Below, piece by piece: positions 49,647 to 57,717 of a DNA stretch of 64,000 bases. Position numbers and translations under genes: made by a program. Location of the stretch: the NCBI GenBank assembly GCA_963733085.1, contig CAVTBY010000015.1, forward strand, positions 62,001-126,000. The letters are read 5' to 3'. This DNA is from Desertimonas sp963733085 (lineage in GTDB: Bacteria; Actinomycetota; Acidimicrobiia; Acidimicrobiales; Ilumatobacteraceae). The number at the start of each line of letters is the position of its first letter. The first letter of the stretch is position 1. The notes under the pieces were generated by a model that did no database searches, was not told where the DNA came from, and worked only from the letters and a program-made list of their open reading frames with translations.

Positions 49647-50578
49647 GCGCCGAAAACGCCGCGGCGATCGCCGTTGTCGACCTCGTCAAGCGGTACGAGA
49701 CCGTCGCCGGCCGTCGACGGCATCTCGTTCACCGTCCAGCCGGGGGAGGTCTACGGCCTGCTCGGCGAGAACGGGGCCGGCAAGACGACGACCGTCGAGA
49801 TCCTCGAGGGGTTCCGCCGGCCGACCTCAGGGACGGTCTCCGTGCTCGGCTGCGATCCCGGCGACACCGATCGGTCGTTCCGCGATCGCATCGGCATCGT
49901 CCTGCAGTCGTCTGGCATCGAGCGCGTGCTGACGGTCCGTGAGGTGCTCACGCTGTACGGCGGGTGCTACCGACGATCGCGACCGCCCGAGGAGTGCCTC
50001 GAGCTCGTCGGGCTCGACCAGTCCGTCGACAAGCGGTGCGACCGGCTGTCCGGCGGCCAGCGCCGGCGTCTCGATCTCGCCCTCGGCATCATCGGCTACC
50101 CGGATCTGCTGTTCCTCGACGAGCCGACGACAGGCTTCGACCCGGCAGCGCGCCGCGGCGCCTGGGAACTGATTCGGTCGCTCTGCGACGGCGGGACGAC
50201 GGTGTTGCTGACGTCGCACTATCTCGACGAGGTCGAGCACCTCGCCGACCGTGTTGGTGTGTTGCGCAACGGTCGTTTGATCGCCGAGGGTTCGCCCGGC
50301 GAGCTCGCCGCCACCAGCGGCGACACGACCGTCCGGTTCCGGATCCCTGCCGGTGTGGACGTCAGCGAGGTCGCCAACGTGCTCGACGGCGACGTCCGGT
50401 GTGTCGACGAGCCCGACGGTGTGGTGGTGACGACGGCCAAGCCGACGGCAACGCTGCACAGGCTGACCGGCTGGGCGCTCGAGCGCGGACACGAGCTCGA
50501 CGGACTGGTGGTCCAGCGACCCTCGCTCGAGGATCTCTTTCTGACGCTCGCCGACGACGAACGGAGGAACCGGAGTGA
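49643..50578 (+). CDS. ABC-2 type exporter ATP-binding protein (frameshifted)
   Basis: ATG 49643 overlaps the globin stop. Walker A GENGAGKTT, signature LSGGQRRRLDLALG, Walker B LLFLDEPTTGFD, H-loop TSHYLDEVEHL, then a C-terminal regulatory part. The frame breaks near 49709 (one extra G between ETVA and AVDGISF). At the 3' end the frame stays open to 51449 through the permease; a base missing near 50555-50565 would give a tail ending EEPE and a TGA at 50576-50578 overlapping the permease GTG. I assign that end with less certainty. Expected length is 311 aa. Exporter of drug, lipid or polysaccharide type; substrate unknown. Confidence 0.87.
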
Positions 50579-51466
50579 GTGGTTCAGCGGCGCCATGGCC
50601 GTCGACCGGAAGGCTGCTCGCCGCCCAAGTCGTCGCCCAACTGCGCGTGTTCCTGCGCATCCCGGTCGCCCTGTTCTTCACGGTCGCCCTGCCGTTGATC
50701 ATCGTCGTGCTGTTCAACCTCATCTTCGGCGGAGCCGACGCAACCGTCGAGACGACGACGGGGGACTGGTCGATCCAGCAGTTCTACGTCGCGGCGCTGG
50801 CCGCTTTCGAGGTGGTGTCGGCGACGTTCACCAACCTCGCCAACATGATCCCCGATCGGCGCCAGGACGGGGTGATGAAGCGGTGGCGGGGTACTCCGCT
50901 GCCGTCGTGGATCTACCTGTCCGGGTTCGTCGGCGCCGGGCTGATCATCGCCGTCGCCGGGTTCGCGCTCATCGTCGGCATCGGGTTCGCCTTCTACGAC
51001 CTGGAGATCGACGTCGCCAAGGTGCCGGCGTTCGTCGTCGCCTTCCTCGTCGGCACGCTGGCGTTCTCGGCACTCGGCGTCGCGATCGCCGGGCTGATCC
51101 GCAGCCAGGAGGCCGCTCCGGCGGTGACGAACGCGATCATCTTGCCGATGGCGTTCATCTCCAACACGTTCATCGCCGTCGACGACTCGGCGATGCCGGG
51201 CTGGCTCGACGTCATCTCGCGGATCCTTGCCGCTGCGCCCGTTCGTCGAGAGCATCCAGGCGCCGTTCAACCCGACGGTCGACCCTCCGGGGTTCCTCCC
51301 CGCCAACCTCGCCATCCTCGTCGCGTGGGGCGTCGTCGGCCTCGTGGTTGCGGCGCGCACGTTCAAGTGGGAACCGGTCGCCGACGTCGTCGCGCCCTTC
51401 GCGCCGGCAACGGCGTCGCTCCGCGACCGGCGGGCTCGGGGCGACGTGATAGTTCTACTGCGGTGA
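50575..51466 (+). CDS. ABC-2 type exporter permease (frameshifted)
   Basis: GTG 50575. Six spans: VALFFTVALPLIIVVLFNLIFGG first, then FYVAALAAFEVVSATFTNLANMIPDRRQDGVMKRWRGTPLP, the ABC2_membrane coupling-helix region, and SALGVAIAGLIRSQEAAPAVTNAIILPMAFISNTFI. The frame shifts near 51226 by one extra C, after which PLRPFVESIQAPFNP and the last span continue to TGA 51464-51466. Without the extra base the length is 296 aa. The stop overlaps the next GTG (GTGA). It forms the exporter with the preceding ATPase. Confidence 0.87.
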
Positions 51467-52527
51467 GTCCGACCGATCCGCCACTTCCGCCGTCACCGGA
51501 CGAGCCGACGGAGGAACCTCTCTGGGACGGTGGCGAACCCGGCGAGCCGCCCGTGGACGGTTCGCCACCTACCGGCGACATCGAGCCGGAGGCTGATTCG
51601 GGCGCGCCGGTGGAGCCCGACGACGCCGACGCCGCGCCGGCAGCGGAGCAACCGACGGGCGTGGTGCCCGTCACCAGCGACGACTTGATCGAACAGTTCC
51701 CACCGACGGGAGACGAACCGACCGAGGTCTTCCCACCGACTGGTGACGAACCAACCGACGTCCTGCCGCCGACGGGCGACGAGCCGACGGATGTGCTGCC
51801 GCCGACTGGCACGGAGCCGACCGAACTGCTCGTCGGGGCGGCCGTGGCCGCCGACGGAACGGGTGAGACCACGCGGGAGCACCGGCGGCGGGTTTCGCAT
51901 CGCCGCTACGTGATGCGGCGGATCGGGGTCACTCTCGCCACCTTGGCCATCGTCGGCGGTGGTGTGTTCCTCCTCGTTGCGCTGCTCGGCGACGACGACG
52001 ACGGCGCCGGTGGCACCGACTCGACGACACCGGCGACCAGCGAGGCGGCGGTCGCCCCGGTGACCACCCGGGTGACGACGACGGCGGCACCGGAGACGAC
52101 CGACGCGGTCGTCACGCAGACCTCCACGGCTGCCGAGACCACCGAAGCAGACCCCGGCGACGACCCCGAAACGACCGCTGCGGCCGAGGCGACCGATCCG
52201 CCCGAGGAATCGGACCCCGCCAACGACCCGGAGAGCACGACGGCAACGGAGTCGAGCCCACCGGGCACGGTGGTGTACGACCTCGACTCGGAGGCATCGT
52301 GCGAGATCGGTCAGACGCTGCGCCGTGGCGATTCCGGACCGCAGGTCCAGTGCCTGCAGGAGCGTCTCAACGAGGTCACCGTCGGCGGCGAGGATCCGGC
52401 CGTCGATGGCGCCTTCGGCGAGCAGACCGAGCAGGCAGTGCGGGCGTTCCAGGAAGCCAACGAGCTTGGTGTCGACGGCATCGTCGGTCCGGCGACCGGC
52501 GAGTTGCTCGGCATCTGGGCCGGGTGA
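51463..52527 (+). CDS. Single-span protein with C-terminal peptidoglycan-binding domain and tandem 11-residue repeats
   Basis: 354 aa from GTG 51463. The acidic Pro-rich cytoplasmic N-terminus contains four tandem 11-residue units of PPTGDEPTDVL type (nucleotides 51700-51831, 33-bp period). After a basic stretch (HRRRVSHRRYVMRR) comes one membrane span (~154-175), a Thr/Asp/Glu-rich external linker, and a PG_binding_1 module (~295-352) with LRRGDSGPQVQCLQERLN and DGIVGPATGELL. The module anchors the protein to peptidoglycan, linking membrane and wall. Its translation is coupled to the ABC permease, suggesting joint work in the envelope (inference). Confidence 0.82.
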   Translation: MSPTDPPLPPSPDEPTEEPLWDGGEPGEPPVDGSPPTGDIEPEADSGAPVEPDDADAAPAAEQPTGVVPVTSDDLIEQFPPTGDEPTEVFPPTGDEPTDVLPPTGDEPTDVLPPTGTEPTELLVGAAVAADGTGETTREHRRRVSHRRYVMRRIGVTLATLAIVGGGVFLLVALLGDDDDGAGGTDSTTPATSEAAVAPVTTRVTTTAAPETTDAVVTQTSTAAETTEADPGDDPETTAAAEATDPPEESDPANDPESTTATESSPPGTVVYDLDSEASCEIGQTLRRGDSGPQVQCLQERLNEVTVGGEDPAVDGAFGEQTEQAVRAFQEANELGVDGIVGPATGELLGIWAG

Positions 52528-52530
52528 TCG

Positions 52531-53681
52531 GTGCCAGGCCGAGCTCGCTGACGAGCACGAAGCGCTGCGGTCGGTCGTTCGCGAGTTCGCCGACGCCGAG
52601 ATCGAACCGCACGCCGAGGAGTGGGATCGCACCCACGAGTTCCCGCTCGATGCGGTTCGCCAGATGGGCGAGCTCGGTCTGTTCGGAATCCCGTTCCCCG
52701 AGTCGGTCGGTGGCGGAGGTGGCGACTTCACCGCCGTGTGCGTGGCGATCGAGGAACTCGCGCAGAGTCGATCAGTCGATCGCCATCACGTTGGAGGCCG
52801 GTGTCGGCCTCGGCGCCAATCCGATCTTCAAGTTCGGCAGCGACGAGCAGCAGCAACGCTGGCTGCCCGATCTGTGCGCCGGACGCGCCCTCGGCGCCTT
52901 CGGCCTCACCGAGCCCGATGCCGGAAGCGACGCTGGCGGGACGCGGACCCGCGCCGTCCTCGACGACGCGACGGGCGAGTGGGTGATCGACGGCGAGAAG
53001 GCGTTCATCACCAACTCGGGCACGCCGATCACCTCGATCATCACGGTCACCGCGCTCGACCGGTCCTGGTGAGATCTCGCTCGATCGTCGTCCCGGCGGA
53101 CACGCCGGGTCTCGACGTCCAGCCGGCCTACCGCAAGATGGGCTGGCATGCGTCCGACACCCACGGCCTGACGTTCGTCGAGTGCCGCGTCCCGAAGGAC
53201 CACCTGCTCGGAGAGCAGGGCCGGGGGTACGCCCAGTTCCTCGAGATCCTCGACGAAGGCCGCGTCGCCATCGCCGCCTTGGCGGTCGGCGTGATCCAGC
53301 GATGCCTCGACGATGCCGTCGCCTACGCAGGCGAGCGGATGACGTTCGGCCGTCCGATCGGGTCGAACCAAGGCGTGGCGTTCCGGTGCGCCGATCTGCA
53401 CGTCGCTCTCGCCGCCGCCCGGCACCTGACGTATCACGCGGCCTGGTTGCGCGACCACGGCAAGCCGTTCAAGACGGCCGCGGCGATCGCCAAGCTGTAT
53501 GCCACGGAGGCGGCGATCGACGCCACGACGGGCGGCGACCCAGGTGTTCGGCGGCTACGGGTTCATGGACGAGACCGCCGTGTCTCGGCACTACCGGGAC
53601 GCCAAGATCCTCGAGATCGGCGAGGGCACGAGCGAGGTGCAGCGACTCGTGATCGCCCGCACGCTGGGACTCCGCGTGTAG
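52531..53681 (+). CDS. Acyl-CoA dehydrogenase (about five frameshifts)
   Basis: FAD-dependent acyl-CoA dehydrogenase. N-terminal helices ELADEHEALRSVVREFADAEIEPHAEEWD; FGLTEPDAGSDAGGT (FAD/substrate site); GEWVIDGEKAFITNSG; RMTFGRPIGSNQGVAFRCADLH; the C-terminal QVFGGYGFMDE and ILEIGEGTSEVQRLVIARTLGL. The catalytic Glu lies in the last segment as in short-chain members. The frame changes near 52535, 52766, 53067, 53080 and 53527, each explained by one extra base. With all five removed and start GTG 52531 the protein has 381 aa, the normal family length. The first shift and the start codon are the least certain. Confidence 0.87.
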
Positions 53682-53688
53682 CAGAGTC

Positions 53689-53732
53689 GCAAAGAAATTG
53701 TTGCAAAGAACTACTTGCAAAGAATTCTTTGC
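53689..53732. promoter_or_regulatory. Operator-like array: three GCAAAGAA repeats at 14-bp period ending in a perfect palindrome
   Basis: GCAAAGAA at 53689, 53703 and 53717, exactly 14 bp apart; the last forms GCAAAGAATTCTTTGC (53717-53732), a perfect 16-bp palindrome. The array overlaps the -35 region of the candidate promoter of the next two genes, the second of which encodes an HTH regulator. Autoregulation is likely (inference). Confidence 0.6.
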
Positions 53733-53743
53733 AGTTCTACACT
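53715..53743 (+). promoter_or_regulatory. Candidate sigma70-like promoter for the small protein-HTH operon
   Basis: TTGCAA (53715-53720), 17-nt spacer, TACACT (53738-53743), then 8 nt to ATG 53752, so the transcript should begin at or next to the ATG. Confidence 0.55.
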
Positions 53744-53751
53744 GCATCGAC

Positions 53752-53933
53752 ATGAACTCCTACTTCGCTGCCGAACTGGCGCCAGCACGACCCATCGTCA
53801 GCTGCTCGATGAGCGGGCGACTGCCGGCATCGTCGCCGACGCCCGTCGCCGGCGCCGGGCCGACCGTTTGACACGCCGGGCCGCCAACTTGACGCGGCGT
53901 GCTGCCGAGCTCGTCGAACGTTCGCACCGCTGA
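53752..53933 (+). CDS. Small basic helical protein (two probable frameshifts)
   Basis: The frame starts MNSYFAAELA at 53752 and, after two apparent extra bases near 53782 and 53791, continues HRQLLDERATAGIVADARRRRRADRLTRRAANLTRRAAELVERSH to 53933. Corrected length is 59 aa. It is strongly basic and helical. Short proteins of this kind beginning MNSY are often encoded before HTH or transporter genes in actinobacteria; function unknown. A good promoter with an operator array and a 4-nt gap to the regulator gene support it as a real gene. Confidence 0.6.
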
Positions 53934-53937
53934 CCCG

Positions 53938-54518
53938 ATGCCCAAGCGTGTCGACCGGCGTATCGACGCCACGTCCCTCCAAGGCCTCGCTCACCCCTAC
54001 GCGTGCAGTTGTGCGACCAACTCAACCTGCACGGCCCGGCGACGGCGACACAGTTGGCGGCTCGCCTCGGCGAGTCGAGTGGAGCGACCAGCTATCACCT
54101 TCGCCAACTCGAGAAGTACGGCTTCGTCGAGGAGGATCCCGGCCGCGGCTCGGGGCGGGAGCGGTGGTGGCGCCGTGTTCCGATGCGCATCACCATCGAG
54201 GCCCACACGCTCGTCGAGAGCCCGGCGACCCGCGACGCCACGATGCTCGTGCTCAACGAGTTCCTGCGCGGCAAGCTGACGCGGATTCAGGCGTGGCGCG
54301 ACAACTACGACCGGTGGCCGCGCGAATGGGCCGAGGCCAGTGTCGAGAGCTCCAGCCATCTGCGCGTCACGGCTGACGAGCTCGCCCAGGTCGGCGCCGA
54401 GATCGATGCCGTGATCACGGCGTGGGTGGAACGCACTCGTGATCGGCAAGGCGACGGCGTCGCCGACGTCGAGGTTCAGTGGTACACGTACCCGGTCGGC
54501 GATCCGACGGATCAGTAG
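53938..54518 (+). CDS. ArsR-like winged-helix transcriptional regulator (frameshifted)
   Basis: ATG 53938 (MPKRVDRRIDATSLQGLAHP); a base seems to be missing near 53997, in a C run, where the expected LRVQLCDQL moves into the next frame. Winged helix at ~20-85: GPATATQLAARLGESSGATSYHLRQLEKYGFVEED is the typical recognition helix and wing of ArsR/SmtB-like repressors. The C-terminal half (WPREWAEASVESSSHLRVTADELAQVGAEIDAVITAWVERT) is a helical dimer or ligand domain seen in actinobacterial homologues. No metal cysteines. Corrected length 193 aa. It probably binds the GCAAAGAA array upstream. Its end overlaps convergent menB by 7 nt. Confidence 0.8.
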
Positions 54519-55435
54519 AGGTACGGGAAGCCGGACCAGTCGGGCTCGCGCTTGTCGAGGAACGCATCGCGGCCCTCAGCCGCTTCGTCCGACGCGTAGG
54601 CCAGTCTCGTTGCCTCGCCGGCGAACAGTTGCTGGCCGACGAGTCCGTCGTCGATGAGGTTGAAGGCGTACTTGAGCATCCGGCGAGCCGTCGGGCTCTT
54701 GGCGTTGATCTCGGCGGCCCACTCCAGGGCCGTGACTCTCCAGCTGCTCGTGGGGGACGGCGAGGTTGGCGGCACCCATTCGGACATAGTCGTCGGCGCT
54801 GTACTCGCGGCCGAGGAAGAAGATCTCTCGGGCGAACTTCTGGCCGACCTGGCGGGCGAGGTAGGCCGACCCGAAGCCACCGTCGAAGCTCGCCACGGCG
54901 GCGTCGGTCTGCTTGAAGCGGGCATGTTCGGCACTCGCCAGCGTGAGGTCGCACACGACGTGCAGGCTGTGCCCGCCACCGGCAGCCCAACCGGGCACGA
55001 CGCAGATGACGACCTTGGGCATGAAGCGGATCAGGCGCTGGCACTCGAGGATGTGCAGGCGTCCGGTCCGCGCCGGGTCGATCGAACCGGCGTCGTCGCC
55101 GCTGGCATATCGGTAGCCGTCATTGACCGCGGATGCGTTGGTCGCCTCCCGAGCAGAACGCCCAGCCACCGTCTCGCGATGACGGTCCGTTGCCGGTGAG
55201 CAGGACGACGCCGACGTCGCTCGACGTGCGGGCATGATCGAGGGCCGCGAACAACTCGTCGACGGTGTGCGGGCGAAAGGCGTTGCGCACGTCGGGCCGG
55301 TCGAAGGCGATGCGCACCGTGCCCTGGTCGATGCGCCCGATGGTAGGTGATGTCGGTGAAGTCGAAGCCCGGCACCGCCGCCCAGCGCGACGGATCGAAG
55401 AGGTCGGACACGCCGTTGGCGGATGAGCTACTCAC
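54512..55435 (-). CDS. menB: 1,4-dihydroxy-2-naphthoyl-CoA synthase (three frameshifts)
   Basis: Crotonase-fold enzyme closing the second ring of menaquinone. Start GTG 55435. Visible: VRIAFDRPDVRNAFRPHTVDEL, VGVVLLTGNG, GWAFCSGGDQRIRG, VVPGWAAGGGHSLHVVCDLTLAS (oxyanion hole), KQTDAAVASFDGGFGSAYLARQVG, and TARRMLKYAFNLIDDGLVGQQ plus the MenB-specific C-terminus ending WSGFPYLY. The frame shifts near 55333, 55125 and 54737, each by one extra base; corrected length is 306 aa. No other menaquinone gene is in the window. It is convergent with the HTH gene and diverges from cofE across 63 bp. Confidence 0.92.
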
Positions 55436-55498
55436 GGTCGCATTCTGCTGCCACTTTTCGGTCACCGTTGACCGAATCGCGGTAGTAGAACCGTGCGG

Positions 55499-56248
55499 AT
55501 GTCCCCGGAATGGCGAATTGCGAGTCCTCGGCGTCGGCGGCCTGCCGGAGATCGCCGCCGGAGACGACCTCGCCGCGCTCATCGCCGGCCGCCATCTCGC
55601 TGGACGATCGCGACATCGTCGTGGTGACGTCAAAGGTCGTGTCCAAGGCCGAAGGCGCGGTCGTCGAGCTCGTCGACGTCGAGCCGTCGCCGTTCGCCGC
55701 CGACTTCGCCGCGCGATGGGACAAGGACCCGCGCCTCGTCGAGGTCGTCCTCCGCCAGGCGCGGCGGATCGTGCGGATGAGCGGACCACTGCTGATCACC
55801 GAGACGCACCACGGCTTCGTGTGCGCCAACAGTGGCGTCGACGAGTCGTCGAGCGGGGCGGCCGGGCGCGCCGTCGTGCTCCCGGACGACCCGGACGCCT
55901 CGGCGCGCCGCTTGCGCCGAGCGCTTCGCCGAGCTCGGAGTCGACGTCGCCGTGATCATCAGCGACACGTTCGGACGCCCGTGGCGGGAGGGTCAGACCG
56001 ATATCGCCGTCGGACTCGCCGGGATCAACCCGATCACCGACTACATCGGCCAACACGACCCGCACGGCCACGAGTTCCGGGTCCAGCAGCTGTGCATCGC
56101 CGACGAACTGGCGTCGGCCGCCGAGCTGGTCAAGGGCAACCTGTCGCGGGTTCCGGCGGCGGTGATCCGCGGCTTCCCCTGGGTGGTCGACGATGCCGCG
56201 ACAGCTGCATGCCTGATCCGTCCACCCGACCGCGACCTCTTCCGCTGA
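55499..56248 (+). CDS. cofE: Coenzyme F420-0:L-glutamate ligase (three frameshifts)
   Basis: GTP-dependent addition of glutamate to F420-0. ATG 55499 with one extra base near 55511 gives MSPEGELRVLGVGGLPE; further shifts lie near 55587 and 55917. Motifs: GDDLAALI, DDRDIVVVTSKVVSKAEG (GTP/metal), RIVRMSGPLLITETHHGFVCANSGVDESS (CofE core), VIISDTFGRPWREGQTDIAVGLAGI and the C-terminal Asp/Glu sites. Corrected length 248 aa, the single-domain CofE form; the FMN-binding nitroreductase-like domain that extends mycobacterial FbiB is absent. cofD is ~51 kb upstream. Confidence 0.92.
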
Positions 56249-56263
56249 CCAACGCGGCCGGGG

Positions 56264-56269
56264 TACGGT
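56264..56269 (+). promoter_or_regulatory. Candidate -10 box (TACGGT) for the M20 peptidase gene
   Basis: TACGGT, 7 nt before ATG 56277, leaderless spacing. Confidence 0.35.
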
Positions 56270-56276
56270 GCGGAGC

Positions 56277-57635
56277 ATGCCCACTGCCGCGGAGTTCGTC
56301 GGTCCGACGACCGAGCTGTTGCAGTCGTTGATCCGCAACGAGTGCGTCAACGACGGCACGCCGGACAGCGGTCACGAGATCCGCAACGCCGACCTGCTCA
56401 CCGACTACTTCGAGGGCTCCGGACTGGCGGTCGAGCGGTTCGAGTCACGTCCAGGTCGGGCGTCGATCGTCGCTCGCATCGAGGGCTCCGACCCGTCGGC
56501 GCCGTCGCTGTGCCTGATGGGCCACACCGACGTCGTGCCGGTCAACCCTGATGGCTGGTCGCGCGATCCGTTCGGCGGCGAGCTGGTCCGCGCCGATGAC
56601 GGGACCACCGAGGTCTGGGGCCGTGGAGCGATCGACATGCTCAACGCCACGGCGTCGATGGCCGTCGCGTTCCGCCGCCTCGCGACCGAGGGTTTTCGAC
56701 CGCGAGGGACGTTGATCTACTTCGGCGTCGCCGACGAGGAAGCAGGAGGGAAGTGGGGAGCCGAGTACCTGCTCGACCGCCATTGGGACGCCGTCGGCGC
56801 GGACTTCGTGCTCACCGAGCTCGGCGGCTGGTCGCAGGTTGGGTCCGACGGGCGCCGGCGAATCACCGTCAACGTGGCGGAGAAGGGCCTGGCGTGGATG
56901 CGCCTCCGCGTCGCCGGCACACCCGGTCACGGCTCGATGCCGTACGGCAGCGACAATGCCCTCGTCACCGCCGCCGAGGTCGTTCGTCGGCTTGCCGCCA
57001 CGCGCCCCCGGCCGCAGCTCGGCGATCTGTGGCAGGGCCTCGTCGGCAGCCTCGACATCCCTACCGAGCTGGCGGAGAGGCTCACCGACCCGCAGCGGGT
57101 CGACGAGGCGATCGCCTCACTCGACGCCGCCCACGGCCGGGTTGCCCACGCCTGCACACACACGACGATCTCGCCGAACGTCGTCCACGGTGGGCAGAAG
57201 ACGAACACGATCCCCGATGTCGTCGACCTCGAGGTCGACATCCGCACCGTTCCCGGCGACACGATCGACACCGCCCGTCAGTACGTCGCGGAAGCGCTCG
57301 GCGACTTGGCGGCGAGGGTGGAGATCACCGTGCTGCAGCACAGCGAGTCGACCCGCTCGGCTACGGACAACGAGCTGTGGGACGTCGTCAGCCGGCGGAC
57401 CCAGGTGGCGTACCCGGGCTCCGAACTCGTTCCCGGGTTGATCCTCGGCGGCACCGACGCCAGGTTCTACCGCCAGCGCGGCACCGTTGCCTATGGCGCC
57501 GCCATGTTCTCGCCGGGTGTGACGTTCGAGTCGTTCGGCCAGCGCTTCCACGGCAACGACGAGCGCATCGACATCGACTCGTTGGGCCTCAGTGGCGAGT
57601 TCTTCTATGGCGTCAGCAAGGACCTGCTGTCCTGA
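56277..57635 (+). CDS. M20-family metallopeptidase/deacylase
   Basis: 452 aa from ATG 56277. Dizinc peptidase: LMGHTDVVPVNPDGW (first zinc His-Asp), GRGAIDMLNATASM (bridging Asp), GVADEEAGGKWGAEYLL (catalytic Glu-Glu), TISPNVVHGGQKTNTIPD (dimer-lid His/Asn) and GGTDARFYRQRG. One usual last metal His seems to be in FGQRFHGNDERI. Members include ArgE/DapE-type deacylases and carboxypeptidase G-like enzymes; substrate not clear. Isolated between cofE and a convergent gene. Confidence 0.88.
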   Translation: MPTAAEFVGPTTELLQSLIRNECVNDGTPDSGHEIRNADLLTDYFEGSGLAVERFESRPGRASIVARIEGSDPSAPSLCLMGHTDVVPVNPDGWSRDPFGGELVRADDGTTEVWGRGAIDMLNATASMAVAFRRLATEGFRPRGTLIYFGVADEEAGGKWGAEYLLDRHWDAVGADFVLTELGGWSQVGSDGRRRITVNVAEKGLAWMRLRVAGTPGHGSMPYGSDNALVTAAEVVRRLAATRPRPQLGDLWQGLVGSLDIPTELAERLTDPQRVDEAIASLDAAHGRVAHACTHTTISPNVVHGGQKTNTIPDVVDLEVDIRTVPGDTIDTARQYVAEALGDLAARVEITVLQHSESTRSATDNELWDVVSRRTQVAYPGSELVPGLILGGTDARFYRQRGTVAYGAAMFSPGVTFESFGQRFHGNDERIDIDSLGLSGEFFYGVSKDLLS

Positions 57636-57717
57636 GCACGTGACTTCGTGAGGTCTGAACATTCTGGGTGCCGTTCCTTGCGGAAATCGCAACGATTGGC
57701 ACCGAGAAGCTGAAGGC

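Noticed and set aside
49674..51449. ABC ATPase fused to a long C-terminal extension
   Set aside because: The extension after ~50560 is the out-of-frame translation of the permease gene and has no hydrophobic or domain pattern of its own.
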